64,000 nt of DNA, from NCBI RefSeq assembly GCF_918814755.1, contig NZ_CAKKNT010000005.1, forward strand, positions 1-64,000, given 5' to 3'. The stretch is from Periweissella ghanensis. GTDB taxonomy: Bacteria; Bacillota; Bacilli; Lactobacillales; Lactobacillaceae. How positions within the stretch are numbered: the stretch's first letter is position 1; each line of letters begins with the position of its first letter. A program made the position numbers and the translations under genes. Positions 51,989 through 61,577 of the stretch are shown in pieces. A model generated the notes under the pieces. It searched no databases and had not been told where the DNA came from. It saw only the letters and a list, made by a program, of their open reading frames with translations.

Positions 51989-53335
51989 CTAATTTATTGC
52001 AATCAGACTACTTGGCTTAATCGCTGGGTAGTCTTTTAATTTGATGTGTTTTTCTGGGTCTAAGCCCCATGCCAAAATATTTTTAGCAGCATTTAAATCT
52101 CGTGAAATCATGTTTCCAGTGTGTTTTGAGCGCCATTCACGTACGGCCACGGGGTGTTTTTCTGCAAATTCGGTACCGTATTCAACTTGAGATGTTTTGT
52201 AACTATCAACGCGGATCAACGTTTTACCGGTTTTATTAGCGGTCATTTCAATTAATGCCATGAGCCGATAAGGTTTGATTTTTGCGAGTTTCCGGTTTAA
52301 CCCCGTATTGGTTCGTTTTACGGCCCGCATTTCCTTACTATCGAGTTGTTCAACAACAACTAAATCGGTAGCTTGGAACAGCGCCCGTGCTAATTTTTTA
52401 TAAGTTTCATCCAAGATATTGGTCCGTTTAATATTTAAATATTTAATCTGCTGATTTAGCTTAATCAACCGTTGGCTAGTGCCCCCCAACCAAATCAGTT
52501 TGTCGCGTCTGGATTTTACAGTATTAATTTGGGCTTCTAAATAATCTGCCTGGTCTGCAATCGCAGTGGCAAGATAATGCGTTTGATCCGCTGAAGTATG
52601 AAAAATTTTATTATCTTTCATATTCCAATCAACGCCGATTTTGCTATCAGGTTGCTTACGCGCAACTTGTTCACGGATTACTAATTGTAATTCGTAGTGT
52701 CCATTGCCTTTTAGCTTTAATTTAGAAATCACAATCTGTTTATTAGCAAGGTTTTTAATATTTTCAACAACTTGTAGTACCCCAAAATCTTGTATCTTAA
52801 TACCGTGGTTTGAAACCACTTTAATTTGCTTGTTATCAGGCAATGAAATCGTTTTGTAGGAATTGTTTTTACGTAAGAAGTTGAGTGAGCCTTTACGATA
52901 CCACGACCTATGCTTTGCGTTGTTACCATGTTCATTATTTTTATAGTCGCTCTTTTCTTGGCTACTCATTTTAAAAGCTTTAAACAAGGTTTTGCGGTAC
53001 TGGCTAAAATTAGTTAGTAATGTCAGCAAAAACAACCGTGCACCTTGCGAGTGCAAGCCAATTTTATTAGCGTTCCAACGATCTAAAGCATAGCAATCTT
53101 TAGCAAATTTGCCGGCAATTTCTGCAACTAAAAACTGTTTAGCGGTTAATGTTCTGGGGAAAGGGCGTAACACGTGTTTACGTCCGTATGTTTTTTCCAA
53201 ATATTTAACGGCATAGTTATGCAATTTATTTTGAACGTGTAACCCATGCTGATGCTTTAACATCAACGCTGGGGTAGTTACGATACGATAGTGACGGACG
53301 TAGACATATTCCGTTGTTGATGTTAAGTTAAGCAT
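51989..53335 (-). CDS. tnpB: TnpB-family RNA-guided nuclease, zinc finger cysteines absent
   Basis: 448-residue TnpB/OrfB of the IS200/IS605 group; ancestor-type of Cas12. RuvC residues are intact: D236 in IGVDWNMKD, E329 in LVVVEQLD, D413 in ISRDLNAAKNIL. Between residues 381 and 411, where TnpB normally has a CxxC...CxxC zinc finger after TSQ, there is no cysteine (TSQVEYGTEF…). N-terminal basic and recognition domains fill 1-225. The full reading frame without stops argues for recent function. The start is uncertain (ATG 53335 has AAAGGA 12 bases upstream; ATG 53263 is possible). Confidence 0.9.
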   Translation of the reverse strand: MLNLTSTTEYVYVRHYRIVTTPALMLKHQHGLHVQNKLHNYAVKYLEKTYGRKHVLRPFPRTLTAKQFLVAEIAGKFAKDCYALDRWNANKIGLHSQGARLFLLTLLTNFSQYRKTLFKAFKMSSQEKSDYKNNEHGNNAKHRSWYRKGSLNFLRKNNSYKTISLPDNKQIKVVSNHGIKIQDFGVLQVVENIKNLANKQIVISKLKLKGNGHYELQLVIREQVARKQPDSKIGVDWNMKDNKIFHTSADQTHYLATAIADQADYLEAQINTVKSRRDKLIWLGGTSQRLIKLNQQIKYLNIKRTNILDETYKKLARALFQATDLVVVEQLDSKEMRAVKRTNTGLNRKLAKIKPYRLMALIEMTANKTGKTLIRVDSYKTSQVEYGTEFAEKHPVAVREWRSKHTGNMISRDLNAAKNILAWGLDPEKHIKLKDYPAIKPSSLIAIN

Positions 53336-53469
53336 GATTTCGTCAATTCCTTTACTTTGAATAGGCAGATTATAACATATTTAATCAGAACTATAAGGAA
53401 AAATAATTTGAAGATATGGGCTTTCATCACGGCTTTAAAAAACCGTGTCTTTCGCCCTTAAAGCAATAA

Positions 53470-53502
53470 AAAAAGGATTTGCATAAAATGCAAATCCTTT
53501 TT
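53470..53502 (-). terminator. Terminator after tuf
   Basis: AAAAAGGATTTGCAT / ATGCAAATCCTTTTT with an AAA loop, T-run on the minus strand; 45 bases past tuf and eight bases before the TTTAA at the IS605 left end. Confidence 0.85.
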
Positions 53503-53546
53503 CGAAAGTTGTCCTTGTTAAATCAAGAACCGATTAAACTAAAAGA

Positions 53547-54734
53547 TTAGTCTTCGATTTCTGAAACAACACCGGCACCAACAGTACGGCCACCTTCACG
53601 AACAGTGAATTTAAGACCCTTTTCAATGGCAACAGGGCTGATCAATTCAACAGTGAAAGTAACGTTATCACCAGGCATAACCATTTCTACACCTTCTGGC
53701 AATTCGATAACACCAGTAACGTCAGTAGTGTGGAAGTAGAATTGTGGACGGTAGTTTGAGAAGAATGGAGTGTGACGACCACCTTCTTCTTTAGAAAGAA
53801 CATAAACTTCAGCCTTGAAGTTCTTGTGAGTTTGGATTGAACCTGGTTTAGCCAAAACTTGACCACGTTCGATATCGTCACGTGAAACCCCACGGAGCAA
53901 TGCACCGATGTTATCACCGGCTTCACCCATGTCCATAGTCTTACGGAACATTTCAACACCAGTAACAGTAGTTGAAGCTGCTTCATCCTTCAAACCAACG
54001 ATTTCAACTGCATCACCAACTTTAACAACACCACGGTCGATACGACCTGATGCAACAGTACCACGACCAGTGATAGTAAATACGTCTTCAACTGGCATCA
54101 AGAAAGGCTTGTCAGTGTCACGGTCTGGAGTTGGGATGTATGAGTCAACAGTATCCATAAGTTCTTCGATAACCTTAACTTGTTCAGCATCACCGTTAAG
54201 GGCACCAAGAGCTGATCCACGGATAAATGGAACATCGTCACCTGGGAAATCGTATTCGCTAAGTAATTCACGAACTTCCATTTCAACAAGGTCGATAAGT
54301 TCTTCATCATCAACAAGGTCAGTCTTGTTCAAGAATACGATAAGGTAGTCAACACCAACTTGGTGAGCCAAAAGGATGTGTTCACGAGTTTGTGGCATAG
54401 GACCATCAGTAGCGGCAACAACAAGGATGGCACCATCCATTTGTGCGGCACCAGTGATCATGTTCTTAACGTAATCGGCGTGTCCAGGGGCATCGATGTG
54501 AGCGTAGTGACGTGCTTCAGTTTCGTACTCGATGTGAGCAGTGTTGATAGTGATACCACGTTCACGTTCTTCTGGAGCAGCATCGATAGCTGCGAAGTCA
54601 GCTTGCTTAGCCAAACCTTTGTCAGCCAATACCTTTGAGATAGCGGCAGTTAAAGTAGTTTTACCGTGGTCAACGTGTCCGATAGTACCGATGTTAACGT
54701 GTGGTTTTGTGCGTTCATAATGTTCTTTAGCCAA
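53547..54734 (-). CDS. tuf: Elongation factor Tu
   Basis: Delivers aminoacyl-tRNA to the ribosome; also a common moonlighting surface protein. 395 residues: G1 GHVDHGKT, G2 [10 protein letters not shown]3 DAPGHADY, G4 NKTD (FLNKTDLVD), domains 2 and 3 complete. The only start in frame with a ribosome site is TTG 54734 (AGGAGG nine bases upstream), unusual for so strongly expressed a gene. Codon use is highly biased. Single-gene transcript with its own promoter and terminator. Confidence 0.98.
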   Translation of the reverse strand: MAKEHYERTKPHVNIGTIGHVDHGKTTLTAAISKVLADKGLAKQADFAAIDAAPEERERGITINTAHIEYETEARHYAHIDAPGHADYVKNMITGAAQMDGAILVVAATDGPMPQTREHILLAHQVGVDYLIVFLNKTDLVDDEELIDLVEMEVRELLSEYDFPGDDVPFIRGSALGALNGDAEQVKVIEELMDTVDSYIPTPDRDTDKPFLMPVEDVFTITGRGTVASGRIDRGVVKVGDAVEIVGLKDEAASTTVTGVEMFRKTMDMGEAGDNIGALLRGVSRDDIERGQVLAKPGSIQTHKNFKAEVYVLSKEEGGRHTPFFSNYRPQFYFHTTDVTGVIELPEGVEMVMPGDNVTFTVELISPVAIEKGLKFTVREGGRTVGAGVVSEIED

Positions 54735-54792
54735 AATGAAAATCCTCCTAAAATTTGCAAAGCGATTGATTTATCTCAATCCTATGCATTCA

Positions 54793-54819
54793 ATTATACT
54801 ACAATCCACCAAGAACACA
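54793..54819 (-). promoter_or_regulatory. tuf promoter
   Basis: TATAAT (minus strand, 54793-54798) with TTGTGT about 16 bases upstream and TG before the -10. About 60 bases before the tuf start. Confidence 0.6.
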
Positions 54820-54939
54820 AACAAGAAAATTCAATTTTCTGGTTGATATCTTTTGGAAAGCCTTAATTATTATATAAATACCATCTAACTTTGTAAATAA
54901 AAACATACTGTAAAAAATAAATTCCTGCTATTTTCTGGA

Positions 54940-55851
54940 TTAATTACCAATTTTGGCAAATAATGCGTCAAATTTTAACAGCCAACGAATATCATTTTCA
55001 TTTAAATCCGGTAACTCTTCACCCCGGAAACGGGCAATTTGATATTTAGTCCATGTTACTGGATCAGTAATCACTTGTTCCACAAACGGAAAAGCTGCCC
55101 GAATTCGTAAAATAATATTTTGTTCTAGCCCTGCTAAAGTTACTGGATCGGTATTTTCTAACTCTTCATACAACGTATCTTGAATAATAAAGGCCGTTTC
55201 AGTTGCCAATGGTGGCACTAATTCACTGAACTTACGCGTATAAACCGTATTATCGAGCCATAAAAAACTGACCTCGTCTTTAACTTTTAGCGCCATAAAT
55301 GAGGCTAAAATTGTAATACGCACTAAATCGCTAACATCTTCATCCAATAATAGATTACGTGCAATCGCGAGATGTTCACGTAATGGCAATTGTAAACCAG
55401 TTTGATAACTATGATATTGGGCGGCAAAATCGTGCATCCCTAAATATTTAAATTCCCGGGCCCGGGCTTTAAAGGTTGCTTGCAAAATTGTGCGGGCCTC
55501 ATCTTCCTTCAAAGTTAATGCTTGCTGTGTATGTTGATAAAGGGTTGGGCTCGTAATTTTATTGATAATTTCATGACATAAAATATAGTTTTGGTTTTTA
55601 GTAAAAATTAAAATCACATTGTCAACATCATCATTGGTCCCCAAATACTTTTCAACATAGTCCAATAAATATTGTTGGGCTAACTGAAATTGTTCTAAGC
55701 GGACCGCTAAGTTAACCAGTTGTTGATTCACTGCCAAATTTTGTTCGATTTGATACAGTTCTTCATATAAGGCTAACGCTTGTGACCAGGCACGTTCATC
55801 AACTGCTTGCTGCGCTTGTAATAAGAGTAAATCTTGTTTATTTTCTTCCAT
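54940..55851 (-). CDS. TPR-like helical repeat protein, unknown function
   Basis: 303 residues from ATG 55851. Mainly alpha-helical; residues 15-90 read like tetratricopeptide units (AWSQALALYEELYQIEQNLAVNQQLVNLAVRLEQ is in this stretch, then AQQYLLDYVEKYL). The rest is acidic and helical with no catalytic motif. Lies 75 nt downstream of the RNase J2 gene on the same strand and may be co-transcribed. Similar proteins are encoded beside tuf/rnj genes in lactic acid bacteria. No function proposed. Confidence 0.75.
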   Translation of the reverse strand: MEENKQDLLLLQAQQAVDERAWSQALALYEELYQIEQNLAVNQQLVNLAVRLEQFQLAQQYLLDYVEKYLGTNDDVDNVILIFTKNQNYILCHEIINKITSPTLYQHTQQALTLKEDEARTILQATFKARAREFKYLGMHDFAAQYHSYQTGLQLPLREHLAIARNLLLDEDVSDLVRITILASFMALKVKDEVSFLWLDNTVYTRKFSELVPPLATETAFIIQDTLYEELENTDPVTLAGLEQNIILRIRAAFPFVEQVITDPVTWTKYQIARFRGEELPDLNENDIRWLLKFDALFAKIGN

Positions 55852-55926
55852 CCTAAGCAACCCCCTTTTTATTTTTAGACAACAAAAGAGATTGACTTAC
55901 TTAAAAAATCAATCTCTTCGCCATCA

Positions 55927-57798
55927 TTAATTATTTGAAGTTTCCGTTGTTCCTTGAGCAGGCTTGGGTTTCCGACGACGAGGCTTCTTCGCTTTTTTAG
56001 GCTTATTTGCTTCGGCATTTTCAACATTTTTAACTTGCTTCGGAGCATTTGGCAACTTTTTAGCTTTCGCTTTACCTTCACCGCTCTTACTTGTGCGGTT
56101 ATGGCGCGCCAACCGACCACCGTTTTGGTTAACTTCCATAATAACTGGAAGAATAACTGGACGACGACGGGTTTGTTCGTAAAGGAAGTGACTTAAATTA
56201 TCACGAACCGCGGTTTTTAAAGTTGTCCAATCAAAATCTTTTACATTGGCGAGATTGTCCAAAATTGTTTTCTCAACAATATCGCTACTGTCACGAATTA
56301 AATCACGTGAAGCCTTCACATACACAAAACCACGTGATGTAATCTTTGGCTTGGCAACAATTTTCTTACGACGACGATCAATTGTCACAACGGCCACAAA
56401 AACCCCATCTTCGGACAGAACTTTACGGTCACGTAAAACAATATTCCCGATATCACCAATGCCAGAGCCATCAATCATAGTGTTATTAACTTCAAATGAA
56501 CCGGCCAAGTACATATTCTCACCATCATATTGAAGTTGATCACCTTTTTTAGTAATAAAAATATGATCTTCAGGGATACCAACTTCCATGGCTAATTGCT
56601 TAGCGGTATTCAATACCCGATATTCACCTTGAACTGGTAAGAAAACCTTTGGACGCATAAAGTTTATCATTAATTGCAAATCATTACCCGATGCATGTCC
56701 TGAAGAACGTAAATCTTGCGAAATTGCTTTAACATGTGCACCCGCTTTAAATAATAAGTCACGGGTCCGGGCAACGTAGGCTTCCATTGCTGAAGTTGGC
56801 GTTGTGGTAATAAATACCAAATCACCTTCCGTAATCTTAATGTGGCGGTCATCACCATTAGCCATCCGTTGAAGATGTTTAATTGGTTCACCCATCCGCC
56901 CAGTTTCTAAGATCACGGTTTCTTCAGGGGCTAATTTATTTAAATTTTTAAATGAAACAAATAATTCATTTTCAGGAATTGGTAATTCCAACATCCGTAA
57001 CTTAAGGGCTGTGCGGACAACCTTTTCTAAATCATTCCCAGATAAGACAATCTTTCGCCCAGTAGCATATGTTGCATTAATAATTTGTTGGACCCGTTGA
57101 ACATTTGAAGCGACCATCGCGACAATAATTCGCCCGTGGTGGTTTTGGAACGTATCCAAAATATAATCTTCAATTACCGATTCGTTAACAGAATCTCCAA
57201 CCGATGCCACCCCAGCTGCGTCAGCCAATAAGGCCAAAACACCATTTTTACCAATTTCACCTAAACGAGCTAAATCGGTCCGGTAGCCTTCTTTGGCCGT
57301 TTGATCAAATTTAAAATCACCGGTGTAGACAATTTGACCTTCTGGTGTTTCTAAAACTAACCCTAGTGATTGGGGAATCGTGTGGGTGGTACTAAAGAAT
57401 GATACTTTAACACTACCAAAATCGATAATTGAATTTTCGTTAACCACATGGAAATCATCAAAATCTTTAGTTAACTCTTCTGCTTTAACCGCCAAACGAG
57501 CTAAGGCCAACGTCATTTCAGAACCAAAGACTGGGACATTAATTTGGGCTAATAAATATGGTAACGCCCCAATTGCATCGGCGTGTCCGTGCGTTAAAAA
57601 GACCCCCGCAATCTTATCCGCGTTATCGACTAAATATTGAAAATCAGGAATGACAACATCAATTCCTAACAATTCGTTTTCTGGGTATTTTAACCCTGCA
57701 TCAAATATAAAAATTTCATCATTGTATGTGATTGCATACATGTTCTTTCCGTTTTCGCGTACTCCTCCGAACGGAATAATTGATAATTTATTCGTCAT
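55927..57798 (-). CDS. rnjB: Ribonuclease J2
   Basis: Metallo-beta-lactamase/beta-CASP ribonuclease, partner of RNase J1 in mRNA decay. The metal motif reads HGHADAIGAL (residues 74-83), lacking the second histidine of the J1 motif HxHxDH; this is the mark of J2. Beta-CASP and C-terminal domains follow to about 555. Total length 623 because of a Lys/Arg-rich tail (about 560-623: KAKKLPNAPKQ, KKAKKPRRRKPKP), probably an RNA-binding or degradosome-binding extension. Start ATG after AGAGGT. Confidence 0.9.
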   Translation of the reverse strand: MTNKLSIIPFGGVRENGKNMYAITYNDEIFIFDAGLKYPENELLGIDVVIPDFQYLVDNADKIAGVFLTHGHADAIGALPYLLAQINVPVFGSEMTLALARLAVKAEELTKDFDDFHVVNENSIIDFGSVKVSFFSTTHTIPQSLGLVLETPEGQIVYTGDFKFDQTAKEGYRTDLARLGEIGKNGVLALLADAAGVASVGDSVNESVIEDYILDTFQNHHGRIIVAMVASNVQRVQQIINATYATGRKIVLSGNDLEKVVRTALKLRMLELPIPENELFVSFKNLNKLAPEETVILETGRMGEPIKHLQRMANGDDRHIKITEGDLVFITTTPTSAMEAYVARTRDLLFKAGAHVKAISQDLRSSGHASGNDLQLMINFMRPKVFLPVQGEYRVLNTAKQLAMEVGIPEDHIFITKKGDQLQYDGENMYLAGSFEVNNTMIDGSGIGDIGNIVLRDRKVLSEDGVFVAVVTIDRRRKKIVAKPKITSRGFVYVKASRDLIRDSSDIVEKTILDNLANVKDFDWTTLKTAVRDNLSHFLYEQTRRRPVILPVIMEVNQNGGRLARHNRTSKSGEGKAKAKKLPNAPKQVKNVENAEANKPKKAKKPRRRKPKPAQGTTETSNN

Positions 57799-57931
57799 TG
57801 TTTACCTCTAAAAAATTTTTTTGTGAGGTTATCCTCACTTTTACTCGCACAAAATATTCTAATCACAATTTTAGCATAATTTTGTATCTATAAACAATCA
57901 AACGTTATGAACTCCGTTAAATTCAAAAAAA

Positions 57932-57959
57932 CTACCTGGGCATAATTCCACCCAGGTAG
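57932..57959 (-). terminator. Terminator after mltG
   Basis: CTACCTGGG / CCCAGGTAG arms, ten-base loop, followed by T7 on the minus strand; ten bases past mltG. Confidence 0.85.
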
Positions 57960-57969
57960 CTTTAAATAG

Positions 57970-59127
57970 TTATTTGGTATTGTTATTTTGTGCGACTAAT
58001 TTAGCATTCAAAGCATCATGTTCTTGAATGGTTTGGGTAAAATACACCTTCCCTGTCTTTAAATTAGCAATAAAGAATAAATACTTTTTATCCCGATCAA
58101 TTGGATGTAACACCGCCAAAATTGATGTCAATGATGGTGAGTTAAATGGTCCCGGACCAAAACCTTGATTCTTGTAAAGATTATACGGTGAATCAACTTT
58201 AGTATCCGCAATTGATAAATTAGTTTTGGTAGTATTTAACGCATACTTAACCGCAACATCTGAACCTAAGGTCATTTTGTCATCAATCCGATTTAAAAAG
58301 ACCCCGGCCACAACGCCCCGATCGTGTGGCGTAACTGCTTCACGCTCAACTAATGACGCTAACGTCAAAATTTGTTGCACGCTTAATTTTTGCTTTTTGA
58401 TATCAGCATAATATGGTTGTAAGACTTGGTTCGTTTTAGCAACCATTTGAGTTGTAATATCCGCTGGTGTCTTGGCATTCCGTACATCATAGGTTGCCGG
58501 ATATAAATATCCTTCCAACTTATAACGGGTTGGCGCATTAATTGCCGAGTTCAACAAATCAGGATATTGTTTGGCTAATTTTTGTAAATATGCTTGATCA
58601 TTAAGGGTCGCCAACCATGCTTTTGCCGAAAACTTAGTCTGTTTAGCGACCGTTTGCGCAAATTGGGCAGCATTTTCACCTTCACGCATGAGGACAAACC
58701 CTGGTTGAAGCATACCTTCTTTAGGCGTTAGTGCCCCTGGCTTTTGTAATTGGGCGACAATGGTTGCAATACTCATCTTAGGCGATAAGGCAAAATAACC
58801 AGCATTTAAATTATTAACGTTATTCAAATCAACGTAATTTTTAAAGGCACTCGCATATTTAATAACCCCAGCATTTTGCAATTGCTGACCAATCATGCCC
58901 GCATTGGCCCCTTGTGGCACTTTAAATTCGATGATTTTAGTACTCTTAAGATCTTTAGCACTAAAATCACTTCGTTCGTGTAAATAAGTTCCACCCACAG
59001 CTAACAGTATTAACACGCCTAAGCCAATAATTGTGATAATTATCCAGCGAAGTTTGGCCCCATGTCCCCCACTTGTCATGCCCGAACGACGTGTTAATGG
59101 TCCATCAAAGTTATTGTTATCTTTCAA
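57970..59127 (-). CDS. mltG: Endolytic transglycosylase MltG
   Basis: Membrane-bound enzyme that cuts nascent peptidoglycan strands and sets their length. 385 residues: cytosolic N-terminus 1-27, helix 28-48, LysM-like/linker part, catalytic YceG domain with the glutamate in LASLVEREAVTPHDRG near 262-277 and GPGPFNSPSLTSILAVLHP near 332. Start TTG 59127 after GGGGAG. Sits 12 nt after pheT. Confidence 0.94.
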   Translation of the reverse strand: MKDNNNFDGPLTRRSGMTSGGHGAKLRWIIITIIGLGVLILLAVGGTYLHERSDFSAKDLKSTKIIEFKVPQGANAGMIGQQLQNAGVIKYASAFKNYVDLNNVNNLNAGYFALSPKMSIATIVAQLQKPGALTPKEGMLQPGFVLMREGENAAQFAQTVAKQTKFSAKAWLATLNDQAYLQKLAKQYPDLLNSAINAPTRYKLEGYLYPATYDVRNAKTPADITTQMVAKTNQVLQPYYADIKKQKLSVQQILTLASLVEREAVTPHDRGVVAGVFLNRIDDKMTLGSDVAVKYALNTTKTNLSIADTKVDSPYNLYKNQGFGPGPFNSPSLTSILAVLHPIDRDKKYLFFIANLKTGKVYFTQTIQEHDALNAKLVAQNNNTK

Positions 59128-59139
59128 AGTAAATCTCCC

Positions 59140-61563
59140 CTAGCGAATTTCAGCAGTTAATTGTTCCTCTAACGCTGTAACAACGTCAGTAAATGCTGAG
59201 TTAACTTCTTCTTCAACTAGTGTCTTATTTACATCTTGATATGTCAACGTAAATGCTAATGATTTTTTGCCTTCAGCAACATTGCTACCTTGGTAAACAT
59301 CAAATAAATCAATATCAACTAAGTGTTGACCACCATTTTCACGAATGATTTCAGCGATTTGGGTATAAGCCACATTTTCGTCAACCAAAATCGCGATATC
59401 ACGACTCATCCCTGGGAATTTTGAAATGGCTTCATAACCACGATCATTTTTAGCAAGATCAAGTAATAATTGTAAATCAAGCTCAAAAACATATGTGGCT
59501 TTAATTTTAAACGCTTTGGCAATAGTTGGGTGCACTTGCCCAACAAACCCAACCACTTGTTCCCCAACAAAGATTGCTGCCGTTCGACCTGGGTGCATTT
59601 CTTTAAACTCAGCACTTGGTTGGTATGAAATTGGCGCCACAAAATCAAATTGATTCAAGTAAGCCGCTACTAAACCTTTAGCGGTGTAAAAATCAACTTC
59701 TTTGGCCTTACCTTGCCAAGTATCCCGACCAAATTTACCAGCAATCGCACCGGCAATGTGTTCAACTTCAGTTGGTCGCACGGCATCCCCAAAGCGGTAG
59801 AAGACGCGTCCTTGTTCATATAAAGCCACATCTTGTTGTTTCCGGGCCACGTTATAAGCTACGTCATCCAACAAACCGGTTACTAAACTCATCCGAGTAG
59901 CGGTACGTTCTTGCGTCATTGGGTAATCTAACTTAGTAATGTTAGCCGTTGCATCCAAGGTGAACATTTGGGCTTTTTCATCCGTCGTTAAACCATATGA
60001 AATTGCTTGGTTCAAGCCAAGACTTTCAAGGAAGTGCCGTGATTTACGAATTACTTGTTGCTTGTAAGTTAATTTACCAACTGTTGCCGTCGTTACTGGC
60101 AAGGTCGCTGGAATATTGTCGTAACCATACATCCGCGCGATTTCTTCAATTAAATCAGCAGGAATGCTAATGTCCCATCGACGACTTGGGATCGTCACCG
60201 TAAAGGTTTCATCGGCAACTTGGGTTGGGAATTGCAGTTGCGCAAAAATGGTCGTAATATCAGCCACCGTTAAATTCAAACCTAACACGTGGTTAATCCG
60301 TGATAACGTAACAGCGACCTCAACTTTAGCTTGCGCTGTATCAGTTGCGACTACTACGCCAGGTTGCACTTGACCATTACCAAGTTCAGCAATTAATTGA
60401 GCGGCAAAATCAAGGGCTTGTTCAGTCGCATTCCAGTCAATACCACGTTCAAAGCGTTGTGAAGCTTCTGAATGTAAATCATGACGGCGGGCAGATGAAC
60501 GAATATTACGTGGGTTAAAGTTAGCAGCTTCAAGCACAATCGTTGTTGAGTTAGCATCAATTTCAGTTGATTGACCACCCATGACACCGGCTAACATAAT
60601 TGGCGTCGCACCGTCTGTAATAACGATATCTTGGTCCGCCCGTAAATCACGTTGTTCACCATCAAGTGTCACTAAGGTTTCCCCGGCAGTTGCTAAACGA
60701 ACACCCAATTGTTTAGTCGTTAATTTATCGTAATCAAAAGCGTGCATTGGTTGGCCAAAAGTCATCAAAGCGTAGTTAGTAATATCAACAATATTATTAA
60801 TTGGGCGCATGCCAACATTCCATAACTTACGTTGTAACCACAATGGTGAATCTTGCACCGTAACATTTTCAATCATACGGACTTTATATTTAGGTGCTAA
60901 TTGTTCATCCGCCGTTGCACTAATTAATTCGCTCGTTGCTTTTGAACCATTTTCAACTAATTGAACCGTTGGTAAGGTTGGGGTTTGATTCAACATGGCT
61001 CCAACTTCCCAAGCCGTACCATTCATTGACAACATGTCAGCACGGTTAGGCGTAATACCCATTTCGAAGATAAAATCATCCATGCCTAAAGCGACTAAGG
61101 CATCATCCCCAGGTTTAACACCGTCATTTTCATTGAAAACCCAGATACCATCTTCAAAATCTTTAGGTGACACTTTTTCATCAAAGCCAAGTTCTTGTAA
61201 AGCACACAACATCCCGTTTGATGCCACGCCCCGTAACTTACCTTTTTTAATCTTTTGACCATTTGCAATGCGTGAATTGTGCTTAGCTAAAATAACTAAT
61301 TGACCTTCCGCCACATTAGGGGCCCCCGTTACGATTTGGATGAGGTCGTCTTCACCCGCATCAACTTGGGTAATTACCATGTGATCTGAATCAGGGTGGG
61401 GTTTCACTGACATCACTTTGGCAACGACAACTCCACTCATTCCAGCTCCTGGTTGCGTTACATCTTCAACTTCAACTGAAGTCCGTGCAATCCGTTCTGC
61501 TAAAACATTTGGATCACCAGTAATTTCTAAATATTCTTTTAACCAATTAAGAGATACTTTCAC
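59140..61563 (-). CDS. pheT: Phenylalanyl-tRNA synthetase beta chain
   Basis: Large subunit of the (alpha-beta)2 enzyme that charges tRNA-Phe. 807 residues: tRNA-binding domain 40-155, B3/B4 editing region about 210-390, B5 about 400-475, catalytic-like core 490-690, FDX-ACB anticodon-binding domain about 710-805. Start GTG 61563 after AAAGGAG. Fourteen bases downstream of pheS. Confidence 0.98.
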   Translation of the reverse strand: MKVSLNWLKEYLEITGDPNVLAERIARTSVEVEDVTQPGAGMSGVVVAKVMSVKPHPDSDHMVITQVDAGEDDLIQIVTGAPNVAEGQLVILAKHNSRIANGQKIKKGKLRGVASNGMLCALQELGFDEKVSPKDFEDGIWVFNENDGVKPGDDALVALGMDDFIFEMGITPNRADMLSMNGTAWEVGAMLNQTPTLPTVQLVENGSKATSELISATADEQLAPKYKVRMIENVTVQDSPLWLQRKLWNVGMRPINNIVDITNYALMTFGQPMHAFDYDKLTTKQLGVRLATAGETLVTLDGEQRDLRADQDIVITDGATPIMLAGVMGGQSTEIDANSTTIVLEAANFNPRNIRSSARRHDLHSEASQRFERGIDWNATEQALDFAAQLIAELGNGQVQPGVVVATDTAQAKVEVAVTLSRINHVLGLNLTVADITTIFAQLQFPTQVADETFTVTIPSRRWDISIPADLIEEIARMYGYDNIPATLPVTTATVGKLTYKQQVIRKSRHFLESLGLNQAISYGLTTDEKAQMFTLDATANITKLDYPMTQERTATRMSLVTGLLDDVAYNVARKQQDVALYEQGRVFYRFGDAVRPTEVEHIAGAIAGKFGRDTWQGKAKEVDFYTAKGLVAAYLNQFDFVAPISYQPSAEFKEMHPGRTAAIFVGEQVVGFVGQVHPTIAKAFKIKATYVFELDLQLLLDLAKNDRGYEAISKFPGMSRDIAILVDENVAYTQIAEIIRENGGQHLVDIDLFDVYQGSNVAEGKKSLAFTLTYQDVNKTLVEEEVNSAFTDVVTALEEQLTAEIR

Positions 61564-61577
61564 TTGCTTGACTCCTT

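Larger units (their letters stand above)
51795..53457 (-). mobile_element. IS200/IS605-type element with tnpB only (about 1663 bp)
   Basis: Left end: after TTTAA (53458-53462 on the minus strand) comes GGGCGAAAGA and a hairpin CACGG...CCGTG (53426-53445). Right end: hairpin then TTCAC at 51795. No inverted terminal repeats or target duplication, as expected for this class. There is no tnpA transposase, so it must be mobilised in trans or is fixed. Inserted between tuf and tig without breaking either. Confidence 0.7.

Noticed and set aside
52729-52935. 68-residue minus-strand frame inside tnpB
   Set aside because: Alternate frame of tnpB with no ribosome site.
53908-54638. Plus-strand frames opposite tuf
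   Set aside because: Open only because of the biased codon use of tuf; no ribosome sites.
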